DNA of 64,000 bases from Maritalea mobilis (GCF_019800885.1 NZ_JAHVKE010000005.1:124001-188000); one strand, 5' to 3'; shown: positions 54,486 through 63,616, numbered from the stretch's first letter. Notes: generated by a model from the sequence alone, not told the origin. A program made the numbers and translations.

Positions 54486-55472
54486 ATGCCTGATCAACTC
54501 ATCTGGGCGATGGAGGTCACGCTGAACGGCCTCATGACCGGGGTGATGTACGCCCTTGTCGCGCTGGGCTTCGTCCTGATCTTCAAGGCCTCCGGCATCT
54601 TCAACTACGCGCAGGGGGTCATGGCCCTGTTTGCAGCGATGACGCTGGTCGGCATCCAGGAGGGGCGCATCCCCTTCGCGCACCTGATCAACGAGATCTT
54701 CGGCACCGAGATCCACCATTTCGGATGGCATGTGCCCGCGCTGCTGGCGATCCTGCTGACCGTGGTGGTGATGATCGGCTTTGCCTGGGCGGTGCAGAGG
54801 TTCATCTTCAAGCATCTCGTCGGACAGGAACCGATCATCCTGTTCATGGCGACGATCGGCCTGGCCTATTTCCTCGAAGGGGTCAGCGACCTGATGTGGG
54901 GCTCGGAAATCCGCACGCTGGACGTAGGCCTGCCGCAGGGCATCAACGGCTGGATCGACAACACCACCTTCGACGTCTTCGGCTACGGGTTCTTCATCGA
55001 CAATCTCGATATCTCGGCCTCGATCGTGGCGGCGATCCTTGTCGCGGGCCTGATCCTCTATAGCCAGTACACCAAGAACGGCCGCGCCATGCGCGCGGTG
55101 GCCGACGACCACCAGGCGGCGCTGAGCGTGGGTATCTCGCTCAACTATGTGTGGGTTCTGGTCTGGTCGCTGGCGGGTATCGTGGCGCTGGTTGCAGGCA
55201 TCATGTGGGGCAGCAAATCGGGCGTTCAGTTCTCGCTCAGCCTGATCGCGCTCAAGGCACTGCCGGTGCTGATGCTGGGCGGCTTCACCTCGATCCCCGG
55301 TGCTATCGTCGGCGGGTTGATCATCGGCGTGGGCGAAGCGCTGTTCGAATTCGCCATCGGCCCGATGATCGGCGGCGCGACCGAGAACTGGTTCGCCTAT
55401 GTGCTGGCGCTTGTCTTCCTCGTCTTCCGGCCGCAGGGCCTGTTCGGCGAAAAGATCATCGAGAGGGTGTGA
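54486..55472 (+). CDS. LIV-type ABC transporter permease (LivH-like)
   Basis: The 328-residue permease has about eight membrane helices and the LivH pattern (LNGLMTGVMYALVALGFVLI at the start, GIFNYAQGVMALF, RAVADDHQAALSVGI, GGFTSIPGAIVGGL, split here to show motifs). GGGAGG stands 6 bases before the ATG. It forms a permease pair with the LivM-like protein for a substrate of branched-chain amino acid or organic-acid type. Confidence 0.93.
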   Translation: MPDQLIWAMEVTLNGLMTGVMYALVALGFVLIFKASGIFNYAQGVMALFAAMTLVGIQEGRIPFAHLINEIFGTEIHHFGWHVPALLAILLTVVVMIGFAWAVQRFIFKHLVGQEPIILFMATIGLAYFLEGVSDLMWGSEIRTLDVGLPQGINGWIDNTTFDVFGYGFFIDNLDISASIVAAILVAGLILYSQYTKNGRAMRAVADDHQAALSVGISLNYVWVLVWSLAGIVALVAGIMWGSKSGVQFSLSLIALKALPVLMLGGFTSIPGAIVGGLIIGVGEALFEFAIGPMIGGATENWFAYVLALVFLVFRPQGLFGEKIIERV

Positions 55473-55732
55473 CCGGATGCGGACCGCGCCCCATACCGCC
55501 CTTCACGGTGCTCGCTGGTCGCTGAAGCTGTCGCGCCGCACCGGGCAGAACAGCGTGACGCTGCGCACGCGTGTTACCACCGGGCCGCGCGAAGGTGGCC
55601 CGCGCAAGAAAATTGCTGACGTCCAGCTTCTGCCAGTGCATGATGGTGCGGCGTTGTCCGTCGAGGCAACGCTTCGGGGGACCGGGCGGGGAGGCCCGTT
55701 GACCCCCTTTGTCCTAGGGAGGATGGACGAAA

Positions 55733-55978
55733 ATGGCATTGGACGATCTCCAGCAGCCGAATATCGGCGAGCCAGACTTTGCGAAGGGGGCATCGTCACC
55801 CGGATTGAAGATGTGTGCGATCCTGACGACGATCGGCTTCGCGATCTTCTGGGTAAGCGCGCTCTTCACCGTGGCCGGTGTGGTCGGGGGATCGGGCATG
55901 CATTGGAGCATGCCGGTTCTTTGCGTCATCGGTCTGGCGGTCGGCATCTTCGGCCGGCGCCGGGTGGAGTGCCGCTGA
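55733..55978 (+). CDS. Small membrane protein of unknown function in ABC operon
   Basis: The 81-residue protein has two hydrophobic helices (about 27-50 and 59-75), a soluble N-terminus and a basic C-terminal tail (GRRRVECR). GGGAGGA stands upstream (spacing about 11) of the ATG at 55733. It sits alone in a 612-base interval between the two permease genes. The preceding 260 bases (55473-55732) hold nothing recognisable. Coding potential is moderate. Confidence 0.6.
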   Translation: MALDDLQQPNIGEPDFAKGASSPGLKMCAILTTIGFAIFWVSALFTVAGVVGGSGMHWSMPVLCVIGLAVGIFGRRRVECR

Positions 55979-56083
55979 CGCCGCCTGCCGCGGCCAATTT
56001 CAAACAATGTAACGATCGAGAGGCATCGGGGCGCGCAAGCGACCGCGGTGCCTGTTCGCATGCGCTGATCCGGGGAGGGATGC

Positions 56084-57160
56084 ATGTTTTACCGTGAGGC
56101 CGGCGACTTCAAGACAAGCTACGCCGAGGACAACCAGACCTTCCCGATCAAGTTCGACCGGTTCCGTTACTATGCCGTGCTGCTGGTCGCCCTGGGAATC
56201 ATCCCGTTCTTCATAAATGACTACTGGGCGAACGCGCTGCTGATCCCCTTCCTGATCTATGCCATTGCGGCCATCGGGCTGAACATCCTGACCGGCTATT
56301 GCGGGCAGGTGTCGCTGGGGACGGGCGGGTTCATGGCCGTGGGCGCTTATGCCTCCTACAAGCTGATGACAGCCTTTCCCTGGATGGACATGGTGAGCGT
56401 CACGCTGCTGGCGGGTCTGATCACCGCGATGGTCGGGGTCGCGTTCGGCCTGCCCTCGCTGAGGATCAAGGGATTCTACCTGGCCGTGGCGACACTGGCG
56501 GCGCAGTTCTTCCTCGTGTGGATGTTCAACAAGGTGCCGTGGTTCTACAACTACTCGGCCTCCGGACAGATCAGCGCGCCGGAACGCACGATGTTCGGCC
56601 TTGCCGTTACCGGCCCCAATGCCGATGCCTGGGTGCGCTACCTGTTCTGCCTGTTCTTCGTCTTCGTCCTGGCCTGGCTGGCACGCAACCTGACGCGCGG
56701 CTCGATCGGGCGGCAGTGGATGGCGATCCGCGACATGGATATCGCGGCAGAGATCATCGGGGTGAACCCGCTCAAGGCGAAACTGACGGCCTTCGCGGTC
56801 AGCTCGTTCTTCGTGGGCATCGCGGGAGGGCTGCTGTTCACGGTCTATCTCGGCGCGGTCGAAGTGGGCGAAGCCTTTGGCATCACCAAATCGTTCCTTG
56901 TGCTGTTCATGATCATCATCGGCGGGCTCGGCAGCCTGTTCGGCAGCTTTGCCGGAGCGGCGTTCATGGTGCTGTTGCCGGTGGTTTTGCGGAACTTCAT
57001 GACCGGCACGCTGGGCTGGGAAAGCACGATCGCGACCCATTTCGAATTCGTCATCGTCGGCGGCCTGATCATGTTCTTCCTGATCGTCGAGCCGCACGGC
57101 CTGGCGCGGCTTTGGCAACTGACCAAGGAAAAGCTGAGATTGTGGCCCTTCCCGCACTGA
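56084..57160 (+). CDS. LIV-type ABC transporter permease (LivM-like)
   Basis: The 358-residue permease has about nine membrane helices. LivM features include AIAAIGLNILTGYCGQVSLG, RIKGFYLAVATLAAQF and IIIGGLGSLFGSFAGA. The N-terminal 30 residues are soluble. GGGGAGGG lies 4-6 bases before the ATG. Inner-membrane partner of the LivH-like permease. Confidence 0.94.
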   Translation: MFYREAGDFKTSYAEDNQTFPIKFDRFRYYAVLLVALGIIPFFINDYWANALLIPFLIYAIAAIGLNILTGYCGQVSLGTGGFMAVGAYASYKLMTAFPWMDMVSVTLLAGLITAMVGVAFGLPSLRIKGFYLAVATLAAQFFLVWMFNKVPWFYNYSASGQISAPERTMFGLAVTGPNADAWVRYLFCLFFVFVLAWLARNLTRGSIGRQWMAIRDMDIAAEIIGVNPLKAKLTAFAVSSFFVGIAGGLLFTVYLGAVEVGEAFGITKSFLVLFMIIIGGLGSLFGSFAGAAFMVLLPVVLRNFMTGTLGWESTIATHFEFVIVGGLIMFFLIVEPHGLARLWQLTKEKLRLWPFPH

Positions 57161-57257
57161 GGAGGAGGACGGGAGGCGTCACGACGAAACGACAGACCGG
57201 GGGCAACCCGGCACTCAAGGAAACGCATCGGATAAACCAAATGGGAGGATACCCCCG

Positions 57258-58541
57258 ATGAAGAAACTGGCAACATTCGCCGCAGCCGGCATGATGGCCG
57301 CAAGCCCGGCGCTCGCTGACCTGGTGATCCCGGATCTGCACTATCGCACCGGGCCCTACGCTGCTGGCGGCATCCCGTTCTCGGACGGCTACCAGGATTA
57401 CTTCAACCTGCTGAATGCACGCGATGGCGGCATCGGCGGCGAGGAAATTCGCATCATCGGCTGCGAAACCGCCTACAACACCGAGCGTGGCGTGGAATGC
57501 TACGAGTCGACCAAGGGCGAAGGCGCGCTGGTCTATCAGCCGCTGTCGACCGGCATCACCTACCAGCTGATCCCGCGTGCGACCGCCGACGGCATCCCGC
57601 TTCACACGATGGGTTATGGCCGCACCTCGGCCGCGAATGGCGAGGTGTTCAGCCATGTCTTCAACTACCCGGCCAACTACTGGGATGGCGCGAGCGTGAT
57701 CATCAACCAGTTGCTGGAAGAGAATGACGGCAACCTTGAGGGGCAGACTATCGCGCTGCTCTATCACAACTCGGCTTATGGCCGGGAGCCGATCCGCACG
57801 CTTGAGATCCTCTCGGAACAGCACGGGTTCGAACTGACCCAGCTGGCCGTGGACCACCCCGGTCAGGAGCAGGGCAACCAGTGGCTGCAAATCCGCCGCG
57901 AACGTCCCGATTACGTGATCATGTGGGGCTGGGGCGTGATGAACCAGGTCGCCGTGCAGGAAGCCGCGAACATCCGCTACCCGATGGAGAATTTCATCGG
58001 CAACTGGTGGGCCGGGGCCGAGCATGACGTGATCCCCGCCGGTGCGGCCGCGAATGGCTACCGGGCGCTGAACATGAACCGCCTGGGCGACATGCCGGTG
58101 TTCGACGAGATCCGCGAACTGGTGCACGAGGCCGGCAATGCGGCCGGTGACGGCAGCAACATCGGCACCGTGCTGTACACCCGCGGGATGTATGCCGCGA
58201 TGCTGGCTGCCGAGGCGATCCGCACTGCGCAGGAGATGCACGGTGTTGCCGCCATCACGCCCGAGATGATGCGTGACGGTATGGAGGCGCTGTCGATCAC
58301 CAATGCGCGCATGGAAGAGCTGGGCATGCCGGGTGTCGGGCCAGAGTTCAACGTGACCTGCGCCGATCACGGCGGCACGGGCATGGCGATCATGCAGCAG
58401 TGGAATGCAGACGCTCAGGAATGGGTGACGCTCACCGACTTCATCTCGCCCGATGACAGCGTGACCCAGCCGCTGGTTCTCGAGGACTCGGCCCAGTTCG
58501 CCGAGGAAAACGGCATCGAGCTGCGCTGCCAGGACAGCTGA
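57258..58541 (+). CDS. LIV-type ABC transporter periplasmic substrate-binding protein
   Basis: The 427-residue protein has a signal peptide (about 1-21, ending PALA-D) and the two-lobed type I binding fold of LivK-like proteins. It carries extra cysteines (GCETAYN, VECYES, VTCADHG, LRCQDS) that may form disulfides. The WGWGVMNQVAVQEA and NWWAGAEHD segments are rich in aromatic residues, hinting at a non-amino-acid ligand. GGGAGG stands about 9 bases before the ATG. A strong hairpin follows the gene. Confidence 0.92.
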   Translation: MKKLATFAAAGMMAASPALADLVIPDLHYRTGPYAAGGIPFSDGYQDYFNLLNARDGGIGGEEIRIIGCETAYNTERGVECYESTKGEGALVYQPLSTGITYQLIPRATADGIPLHTMGYGRTSAANGEVFSHVFNYPANYWDGASVIINQLLEENDGNLEGQTIALLYHNSAYGREPIRTLEILSEQHGFELTQLAVDHPGQEQGNQWLQIRRERPDYVIMWGWGVMNQVAVQEAANIRYPMENFIGNWWAGAEHDVIPAGAAANGYRALNMNRLGDMPVFDEIRELVHEAGNAAGDGSNIGTVLYTRGMYAAMLAAEAIRTAQEMHGVAAITPEMMRDGMEALSITNARMEELGMPGVGPEFNVTCADHGGTGMAIMQQWNADAQEWVTLTDFISPDDSVTQPLVLEDSAQFAEENGIELRCQDS

Positions 58542-58553
58542 TCTGACAAGACC

Positions 58554-58584
58554 TCCGGCGGCGGCGCGGGCCGCTGCCGCCGGA
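58554..58584 (+). terminator. GC-rich hairpin between binding-protein and LivF-like genes
   Basis: A 9-bp perfect stem (TCCGGCGGC/GCCGCCGGA) and a GC-rich loop follow the binding-protein stop codon, with no U-run. It probably stabilises the upstream message or limits read-through, keeping binding protein above ATPase levels. Confidence 0.55.
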
Positions 58585-58668
58585 CCACCAATTCGACGAC
58601 AGAAGACGACGACGTGGCAGCGCGCAGGGCGGCGCGGGCGACGTGACCCTTAACCGAGGATTGCCGAG

Positions 58669-59529
58669 ATGCTGGATCAGCCGACAGAACTGCATGGCGA
58701 CGGGCACGCGCCCGAACTGGCCGGGGCCGAGGACCTGCTGGAAGTCAACAATATCGAGGTGATCTACAACCACGTGATCCTCGTGCTGAAAGGCGTGAGC
58801 CTCAAGGTGCCGAAAGGGGGCATCACCGCGCTTCTGGGCGGGAACGGGGCGGGCAAGACCACCACGCTCAAGGCGATCTCGAACCTGCTGCATTCCGAAC
58901 GCGGCGAGGTGACGAAGGGCAATATCAAGTATCGCGGCGAGGGCGTTGCGAACCTGTCGCCCTCGGACCTGGTGGACCGCGGCGTGATCCAGGTGATGGA
59001 AGGCCGCCATTGTTTCGAACACCTGACCATCGAGGAAAACCTGCTGACCGGCGCCTATACCCGCAAGGACGGGCGCGGTGCGGTCGCGGCCGATCTGGAC
59101 ATGGTCTACGAGTATTTCCCGCGGCTGAAACAGCGCCGCACCAGCCAGGCGGGCTATACCTCGGGCGGGGAGCAGCAGATGTGCGCCATCGGGCGCGCGC
59201 TGATGAGCCGGCCCGAGACGATCCTGCTGGACGAGCCGTCGATGGGCCTTGCGCCGCAGCTGGTCGAACAGATCTTCGACATCGTGAAGCGGCTGAACGA
59301 AGAGCAGGGCGTGACTTTCCTGCTGGCCGAGCAGAACACGAACGTGGCGCTGCGCTTTGCGCATTACGGCTACATCCTGGAATCGGGCCGCGTCGTCATG
59401 GACGGTCCGGCGCAGAGCCTGCGCGAGAACCCGGATGTGAAGGAATTCTACCTCGGTATGAGCGACGAGGGGCGCAAAAGCTTTCGCGACGTGCGCAGCT
59501 ACCGCCGCCGCAAGCGCTGGCTGAGCTGA
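58669..59529 (+). CDS. LIV-type ABC transporter ATP-binding protein (LivF-like)
   Basis: The 286-residue ATPase has Walker A LGGNGAGKTTTL, a signature region YTSGGEQQMCAIGRAL and Walker B ILLDEPSMGLAPQ. The last 20 residues are basic (VRSYRRRKRWLS). The ATG at 58669 is preceded by CGAGGA 7 bases away. The gene's 3' end overlaps the convergent duplicated-domain protein gene by 31 bases. Confidence 0.93.
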   Translation: MLDQPTELHGDGHAPELAGAEDLLEVNNIEVIYNHVILVLKGVSLKVPKGGITALLGGNGAGKTTTLKAISNLLHSERGEVTKGNIKYRGEGVANLSPSDLVDRGVIQVMEGRHCFEHLTIEENLLTGAYTRKDGRGAVAADLDMVYEYFPRLKQRRTSQAGYTSGGEQQMCAIGRALMSRPETILLDEPSMGLAPQLVEQIFDIVKRLNEEQGVTFLLAEQNTNVALRFAHYGYILESGRVVMDGPAQSLRENPDVKEFYLGMSDEGRKSFRDVRSYRRRKRWLS

Positions 59530-60428
59530 TGGGCGCGGCGTCGCTCGACATGGCGGCGAGGCGGGGGTGGGACCTGCCCGGTCGCGGCTTCGGCCTTGAT
59601 CTCGTCGAGCCGGGCGAGCGCCTCGTCCCGCGTGTTGCGGACATTGGGGCGGAAGCCCTGGCTTTCGGCACGCATGCGGATCGTTTCCTCGGTCTCCGAG
59701 CCGGTGGCGTAGCGCACGGTGCCGAGCGATCCGTCGATATTGAGCTGCTTGCCACGATGGGCGTAGCGGACCCAGGCCGCCGGGTGGATCTCGCAGCCGT
59801 TCATGTTGATCAGGAAGAACCACTTGCGCCCGGTCGCGGCGCGTTCCTCGGCGACGTAGTCGTAGAAATCGTCGACGTCGCGGCTGTGGTAGAAGACGAA
59901 CCCGGAGAGGTCGACCTCCATGATCTCGGTCGCCGCGTCGAAGGACAGCCGTTTGACGAAGTCCTCCCGCGTGTAGCTGGGATCGTGGCTGATGAACTTG
60001 CGCCGCTTGCTGGGCAGGCTTTTCAGCCGGGCAAGCGCGTCTTCACGGTTGGTGAAAAGGTTGGGGTCGAAGGCCTCGGTATCGGCGGCAAAAGCGATCT
60101 GGCGGCGCGTGACCTCGGATGGATCAAACCGGGTGGAGCCCATGGAATGGGCGAGGTTGAGCGCCTTGCCGCGCCGCGAATAGGAAAACCATGCATCGTG
60201 GTCGATGCGGGTGTCGGACAGGTTGACGAGGAAGAACCACAACTCTTCGCCGCTTGCGGCGATGCGTTCCTCGACCCGGTCGTAGAAGCGGTTGGTGATG
60301 GCCGAGCCGTCGAAATTGAAGCCGGTCAGGTCAAACTCGATGATCTGCAAATCGTCGTGGAAGATGATGCGGCGGTCAATCTCGGCGTCGGTGACCTCCG
60401 TCGGCGTGGCTGTGTCGCTCAAGGGCAT
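59499..60428 (-). CDS. Protein of two copies of one unrecognised domain
   Basis: The 309-residue protein contains two repeats of about 120 residues, roughly 20-135 and 158-275. Matching blocks include IIEFDLTGFNFDGS and IMEVDLSGFVFYHS; ELWFFLVNLSDTRID and KWFFLINMNGCEIH; and FSYSRRGKALNLAHSMGSTRF with VRYAHRGKQLNIDGSLGTVRY (aligned segments). The alternating strands and conserved hydrophobic cores resemble a STAS/SpoIIAA-like fold, but I cannot assign a family. The tail is proline/arginine-rich. AAGAAAGGG lies before the ATG. It is convergent with the LivF-like gene and overlaps it by 31 bases. Confidence 0.75.
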   Translation of the reverse strand: MPLSDTATPTEVTDAEIDRRIIFHDDLQIIEFDLTGFNFDGSAITNRFYDRVEERIAASGEELWFFLVNLSDTRIDHDAWFSYSRRGKALNLAHSMGSTRFDPSEVTRRQIAFAADTEAFDPNLFTNREDALARLKSLPSKRRKFISHDPSYTREDFVKRLSFDAATEIMEVDLSGFVFYHSRDVDDFYDYVAEERAATGRKWFFLINMNGCEIHPAAWVRYAHRGKQLNIDGSLGTVRYATGSETEETIRMRAESQGFRPNVRNTRDEALARLDEIKAEAATGQVPPPPRRHVERRRAHQLSQRLRRR

Positions 60429-60567
60429 GCCCTTTCTTCGTCTTTTCCGGCCCGCTGCCTGCCACGGGTCAATCGTGAACCATCTTTTTTCCGGGAACCT
60501 GCGTACGGGATGGGGCGCCGCCGATCAATTCGGCAGGCTGTCGCGCGTCCCAAGGGAGTATGATTCG

Positions 60568-61800
60568 ATGAGGGATGACGTGAGCCAGTTCTTCGACGCG
60601 TTGGAAACGCGCACCGCCGATGAGCGTGCCGCCGACATGGCGCAGCGTCTGCCCGAGCAGGTGGCGCGAGCGAAATCCCTGCCCGGCTATGGCGAGAGCC
60701 TTGCCGATGTCGATCCTGCGGCGGTGGTCGATCGTGCGGCGCTGGCGAGGTTGCCGGTGTTGCGCAAATCGGAGTTGGGCAAGGCGCAGGCAGGGCATGC
60801 CCCCTTTGGTGGGTTCACGGTGAAACCGGCCAGCGGGTTCGCCCATATCTTCCAGTCGCCCGGGCCGATCTACGAGCCCGGCGACGTCAGCCATGACTGG
60901 TGGCGTATCGGGCGGTTCCTGCATGCGGCAGGCGTGGGCGCGGGCGATATCGTGCAGAACTGTTTCGGCTATCACCTGACGCCCGCGGGGATGATCTTTG
61001 AATCCGGGGCGCGGGCCGTGGGGGCCGCGGTGGTGCCCGCAGGCGTCGGGCAGACCGAGTTGCAGGTGCGCGCGGCGGCGGATGTCGGCTCGACCGCCTA
61101 TGCCGGGACGCCGGATTACCTGAAGGTGATCCTCGACAAGGCCGAGGAGATGGGTGTCGCGCTCGGGTTCACCAAGGCGACGGTCGGGGGCGGGGCGCTG
61201 TTTCCCAGCTTGCGGCAGGAATATGCGGATCGCGGAATCCGCTGCCTGCAGAATTACGCCACGGCGGATCTTGGCAATATCGCCTACGAAACCCCCGCGA
61301 TGGAGGGGATGATCGTGGACGAGGGCGTGATCGTCGAGATCGTGCGCCCCGGCACGGGCGATCCGGTGGACGAGGGCGAGGTGGGCGAGGTTGTCGTGAC
61401 TACGCTGAACCCCGACTACCCGCTGATCCGCTTCGCGACGGGCGACATGTCGGCCGTTCTGCCGGGCGAAAGCCCCTGTGGCCGGACCAACATGCGGATC
61501 AAGGGCTGGATGGGCCGCGCGGACCAGACCACCAAGATCAAGGGCATGTTCGTGCGCCCCGAGCAGGTGGCCGAGTTCGTGGCCCGTCATCCCGAGGTCA
61601 AGCGCGCCCGCGTGATCGCGACGCGCGAGGGCGAGATGGACGCGATGACCGTGCAGGTCGAGGCCGAGGGCGGTGATGCGGCCGCCTATGGCGACAGCGT
61701 GGCGTCCTGCCTGAAACTGAAGGGCAAGATCGAGGTCGTGGCACCCGGAAGCCTGCCCAATGATGGCAAGGTGATCGACGATCAGCGCAGCTACGACTGA
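60568..61800 (+). CDS. Phenylacetate-CoA ligase-like AMP-binding enzyme
   Basis: The 410-residue adenylate-forming enzyme belongs to the phenylacetate-CoA ligase (PaaK-like) group. The regions around LQNYATADLGNIAYE, VVTTLNPDYPLIRFATGD and the C-terminal GWMGRADQTTKIKGMFVRPEQV are characteristic. It would couple an aryl or short-chain acid to CoA with ATP. GGGAG stands about 11 bases before the ATG at 60568. It lies downstream of the ABC genes but beyond a convergent gene, so it probably has its own promoter. With the first ligase it brackets the transporter, suggesting one pathway. Confidence 0.86.
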   Translation: MRDDVSQFFDALETRTADERAADMAQRLPEQVARAKSLPGYGESLADVDPAAVVDRAALARLPVLRKSELGKAQAGHAPFGGFTVKPASGFAHIFQSPGPIYEPGDVSHDWWRIGRFLHAAGVGAGDIVQNCFGYHLTPAGMIFESGARAVGAAVVPAGVGQTELQVRAAADVGSTAYAGTPDYLKVILDKAEEMGVALGFTKATVGGGALFPSLRQEYADRGIRCLQNYATADLGNIAYETPAMEGMIVDEGVIVEIVRPGTGDPVDEGEVGEVVVTTLNPDYPLIRFATGDMSAVLPGESPCGRTNMRIKGWMGRADQTTKIKGMFVRPEQVAEFVARHPEVKRARVIATREGEMDAMTVQVEAEGGDAAAYGDSVASCLKLKGKIEVVAPGSLPNDGKVIDDQRSYD

Positions 61801-61902
61801 TCGGGCGGCGTGATATCCGCTGGCAGGGCGCTGTCATCGGTTAACATGGGCGGGTGATGCTAGCTGGGGGAGATGATTCCCCAAATGCGGAGGTGCCCGT
61901 CC

Positions 61903-63543
61903 ATGCGCGCGCGATCCATTCTTCTTGCCCTGTCTGTTGCCCTGCCGGTTCCGGCCTTTGCCGATACGGCCCTGATCCTTGCCAATGCGCGCTACGCGGA
62001 GGCTCAGAACCTCCGGACCACGCGCGATTTCCTGCGGTTGGAAGACGACTTGCAAGCCGCAGGCTTCGACGTGATCGTCGTGGAAAACGGCGATGCGGGC
62101 GAGTTGCGGCAGGGGTTGTCCGAATTGCTGAACGCGGACGAGGACGAACGCGTTCTGATCGCTGCCGTGGGGCATTTCGTGCGCAGCAGCATTGGAGGAG
62201 ACAGCTGGCTGGCGGGGACGGATGCGAACCGGCCCGATCTGGCCGAGATCTCCGGCGACGGCCTTCCGGTCTCGGTCATGGCCGAGGTTGCGGCCAGCGC
62301 GCCGGGGCGCGCGATGGTCCTGCTGGGCCTCGAGAACCGGCAATTCATCCTTGGGCGCGGATTGGAACAGGGGCTGGGACCGGTGGAGCCGCCGCAGGGT
62401 GTGACCGTGATCTCCGGGCCGACGCGCGACCTGTCGGCCCTGGTGCGCGGCCCGCTTCTGATGCCGGGCACCGACCTTTCGGCGGTTTTGGAGCGCACAT
62501 CGTCCCTGACGGTCAGCGGGTTCGTCTCGCCGGCCCTTCCCTTCACCGCCGAGGCCACGGCCCCGCAACCGGCCCCGCTGCCCCCGTCGTCCGGGCCGAG
62601 TGCCGAGGAACTGGCCCTGTGGGAGGCTGCAGAGGAGTTGAACACCCCCGCGGCTTACAACGCCTATTTGCAACGCTACCCGCAAGGCGCCTTTGCCGCG
62701 ATCGCACGGGAACGGGCCGCTGCGCCGCAGTCCACGCCGGAAGAGGTGGCGCAGGCGAATGAAGACGCCCTGAACCTCGATCGCAACGCGCGGCGGCAGG
62801 TGCAGCGCTACCTGACGATCCTTGGCTATGACACGCGCGGGATCGACGGGATTTTCGGCAACGGCACGCGCACGGCGATCCGGTCGTGGCAGGCCGCGCA
62901 AGGCGTGGCCGTCACGGGCTACCTGAACGCCCCGCAACTGGCCGCGCTGAGCGAACAGGGGCGCGTGCGTCAGGCCGAGATCGAGGAAGAAGAGCGCCTG
63001 CGCCGCGAGGCCGAGGCGCGTGCCGACCGCGCCTATTGGCAGGCGACGGGGCAGGGCCAGACCGAGCAGGGGCTGCGCGACTACCTCGACCGCTATCCCG
63101 ACGGGTTGTTTGCGGATGTCGCCGAAGCGCGCCTGGCCGATATCCTGGCCGCGCGCGAAGGGGCGGCATGGCAGGCCGCGCGGCAGACCAACACGGTTGC
63201 CTCGTACCGCGCCTATCTCGACGATTACCCGAACGGGACCCATGCCGATGACGCGCGGGCGCGGATCGAGGCGCTGCAATCGGGCCTGACCCCCGAGGAG
63301 CGCGCGCGGCTGGAAGCGCAGGAAGCGGCGCTGAACCTGCAACCGATCACGCGGTCGTTGATCGAACAGCGGCTGGACCGGCTTGGCTTCAACCCCGGCC
63401 GGGTGGATGGCCGGTTCGATGCCGATACGCGGCGGGCGATCCGCCGCTACCAGCAGGCGCGGGGCTTTCCGGTGACGGGCTATCTGGACCAGGTGTTGGT
63501 GGTGCGCCTTCTGGCGGAGTCCATCGGTGGCATCCTGCGCTAA
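61903..63543 (+). CDS. Secreted pseudo-caspase protein with repeats and two peptidoglycan-binding domains
   Basis: The 546-residue exported protein (signal peptide about 1-20, AFA-D) starts with a caspase-like p20 fold (about 21-190). The histidine position is kept in AAVGHFVRSS, but the cysteine strand reads LLGLENRQF, so catalysis is unlikely. Three copies of a 35-residue helical repeat follow (YLQRYPQGAFA, YLDRYPDGLFA, YLDDYPNGTHA), with a peptidoglycan-binding domain near 290-345 and a second at the C-terminus (about 480-545). GGAGG lies 10 bases before the ATG. A cell-envelope structural role is inferred. Confidence 0.85.
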   Translation: MRARSILLALSVALPVPAFADTALILANARYAEAQNLRTTRDFLRLEDDLQAAGFDVIVVENGDAGELRQGLSELLNADEDERVLIAAVGHFVRSSIGGDSWLAGTDANRPDLAEISGDGLPVSVMAEVAASAPGRAMVLLGLENRQFILGRGLEQGLGPVEPPQGVTVISGPTRDLSALVRGPLLMPGTDLSAVLERTSSLTVSGFVSPALPFTAEATAPQPAPLPPSSGPSAEELALWEAAEELNTPAAYNAYLQRYPQGAFAAIARERAAAPQSTPEEVAQANEDALNLDRNARRQVQRYLTILGYDTRGIDGIFGNGTRTAIRSWQAAQGVAVTGYLNAPQLAALSEQGRVRQAEIEEEERLRREAEARADRAYWQATGQGQTEQGLRDYLDRYPDGLFADVAEARLADILAAREGAAWQAARQTNTVASYRAYLDDYPNGTHADDARARIEALQSGLTPEERARLEAQEAALNLQPITRSLIEQRLDRLGFNPGRVDGRFDADTRRAIRRYQQARGFPVTGYLDQVLVVRLLAESIGGILR

Positions 63544-63571
63544 GGTGCGCGTCCCCCTCCGAAACGAGAAA

Positions 63572-63597
63572 GGCCGCCCAACCGGGCGGCCCTTTTC
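63572..63597. terminator. Bidirectional terminator between pseudo-caspase gene and rpmJ
   Basis: A perfect 8-bp stem (GGCCGCCC/GGGCGGCC) with AACC loop, preceded by A residues and followed by TTTTC, stands between convergent genes. It can work for either direction. Confidence 0.85.
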
Positions 63598-63616
63598 TTA
63601 AGTCGCTTGCGCGATC

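Noticed and set aside
55399..56097. 232-codon rightward frame across the gap between the two permease genes
   Set aside because: It starts inside the LivH-like gene in another frame, shows no domain, and conflicts with the better-supported 81-residue membrane protein.
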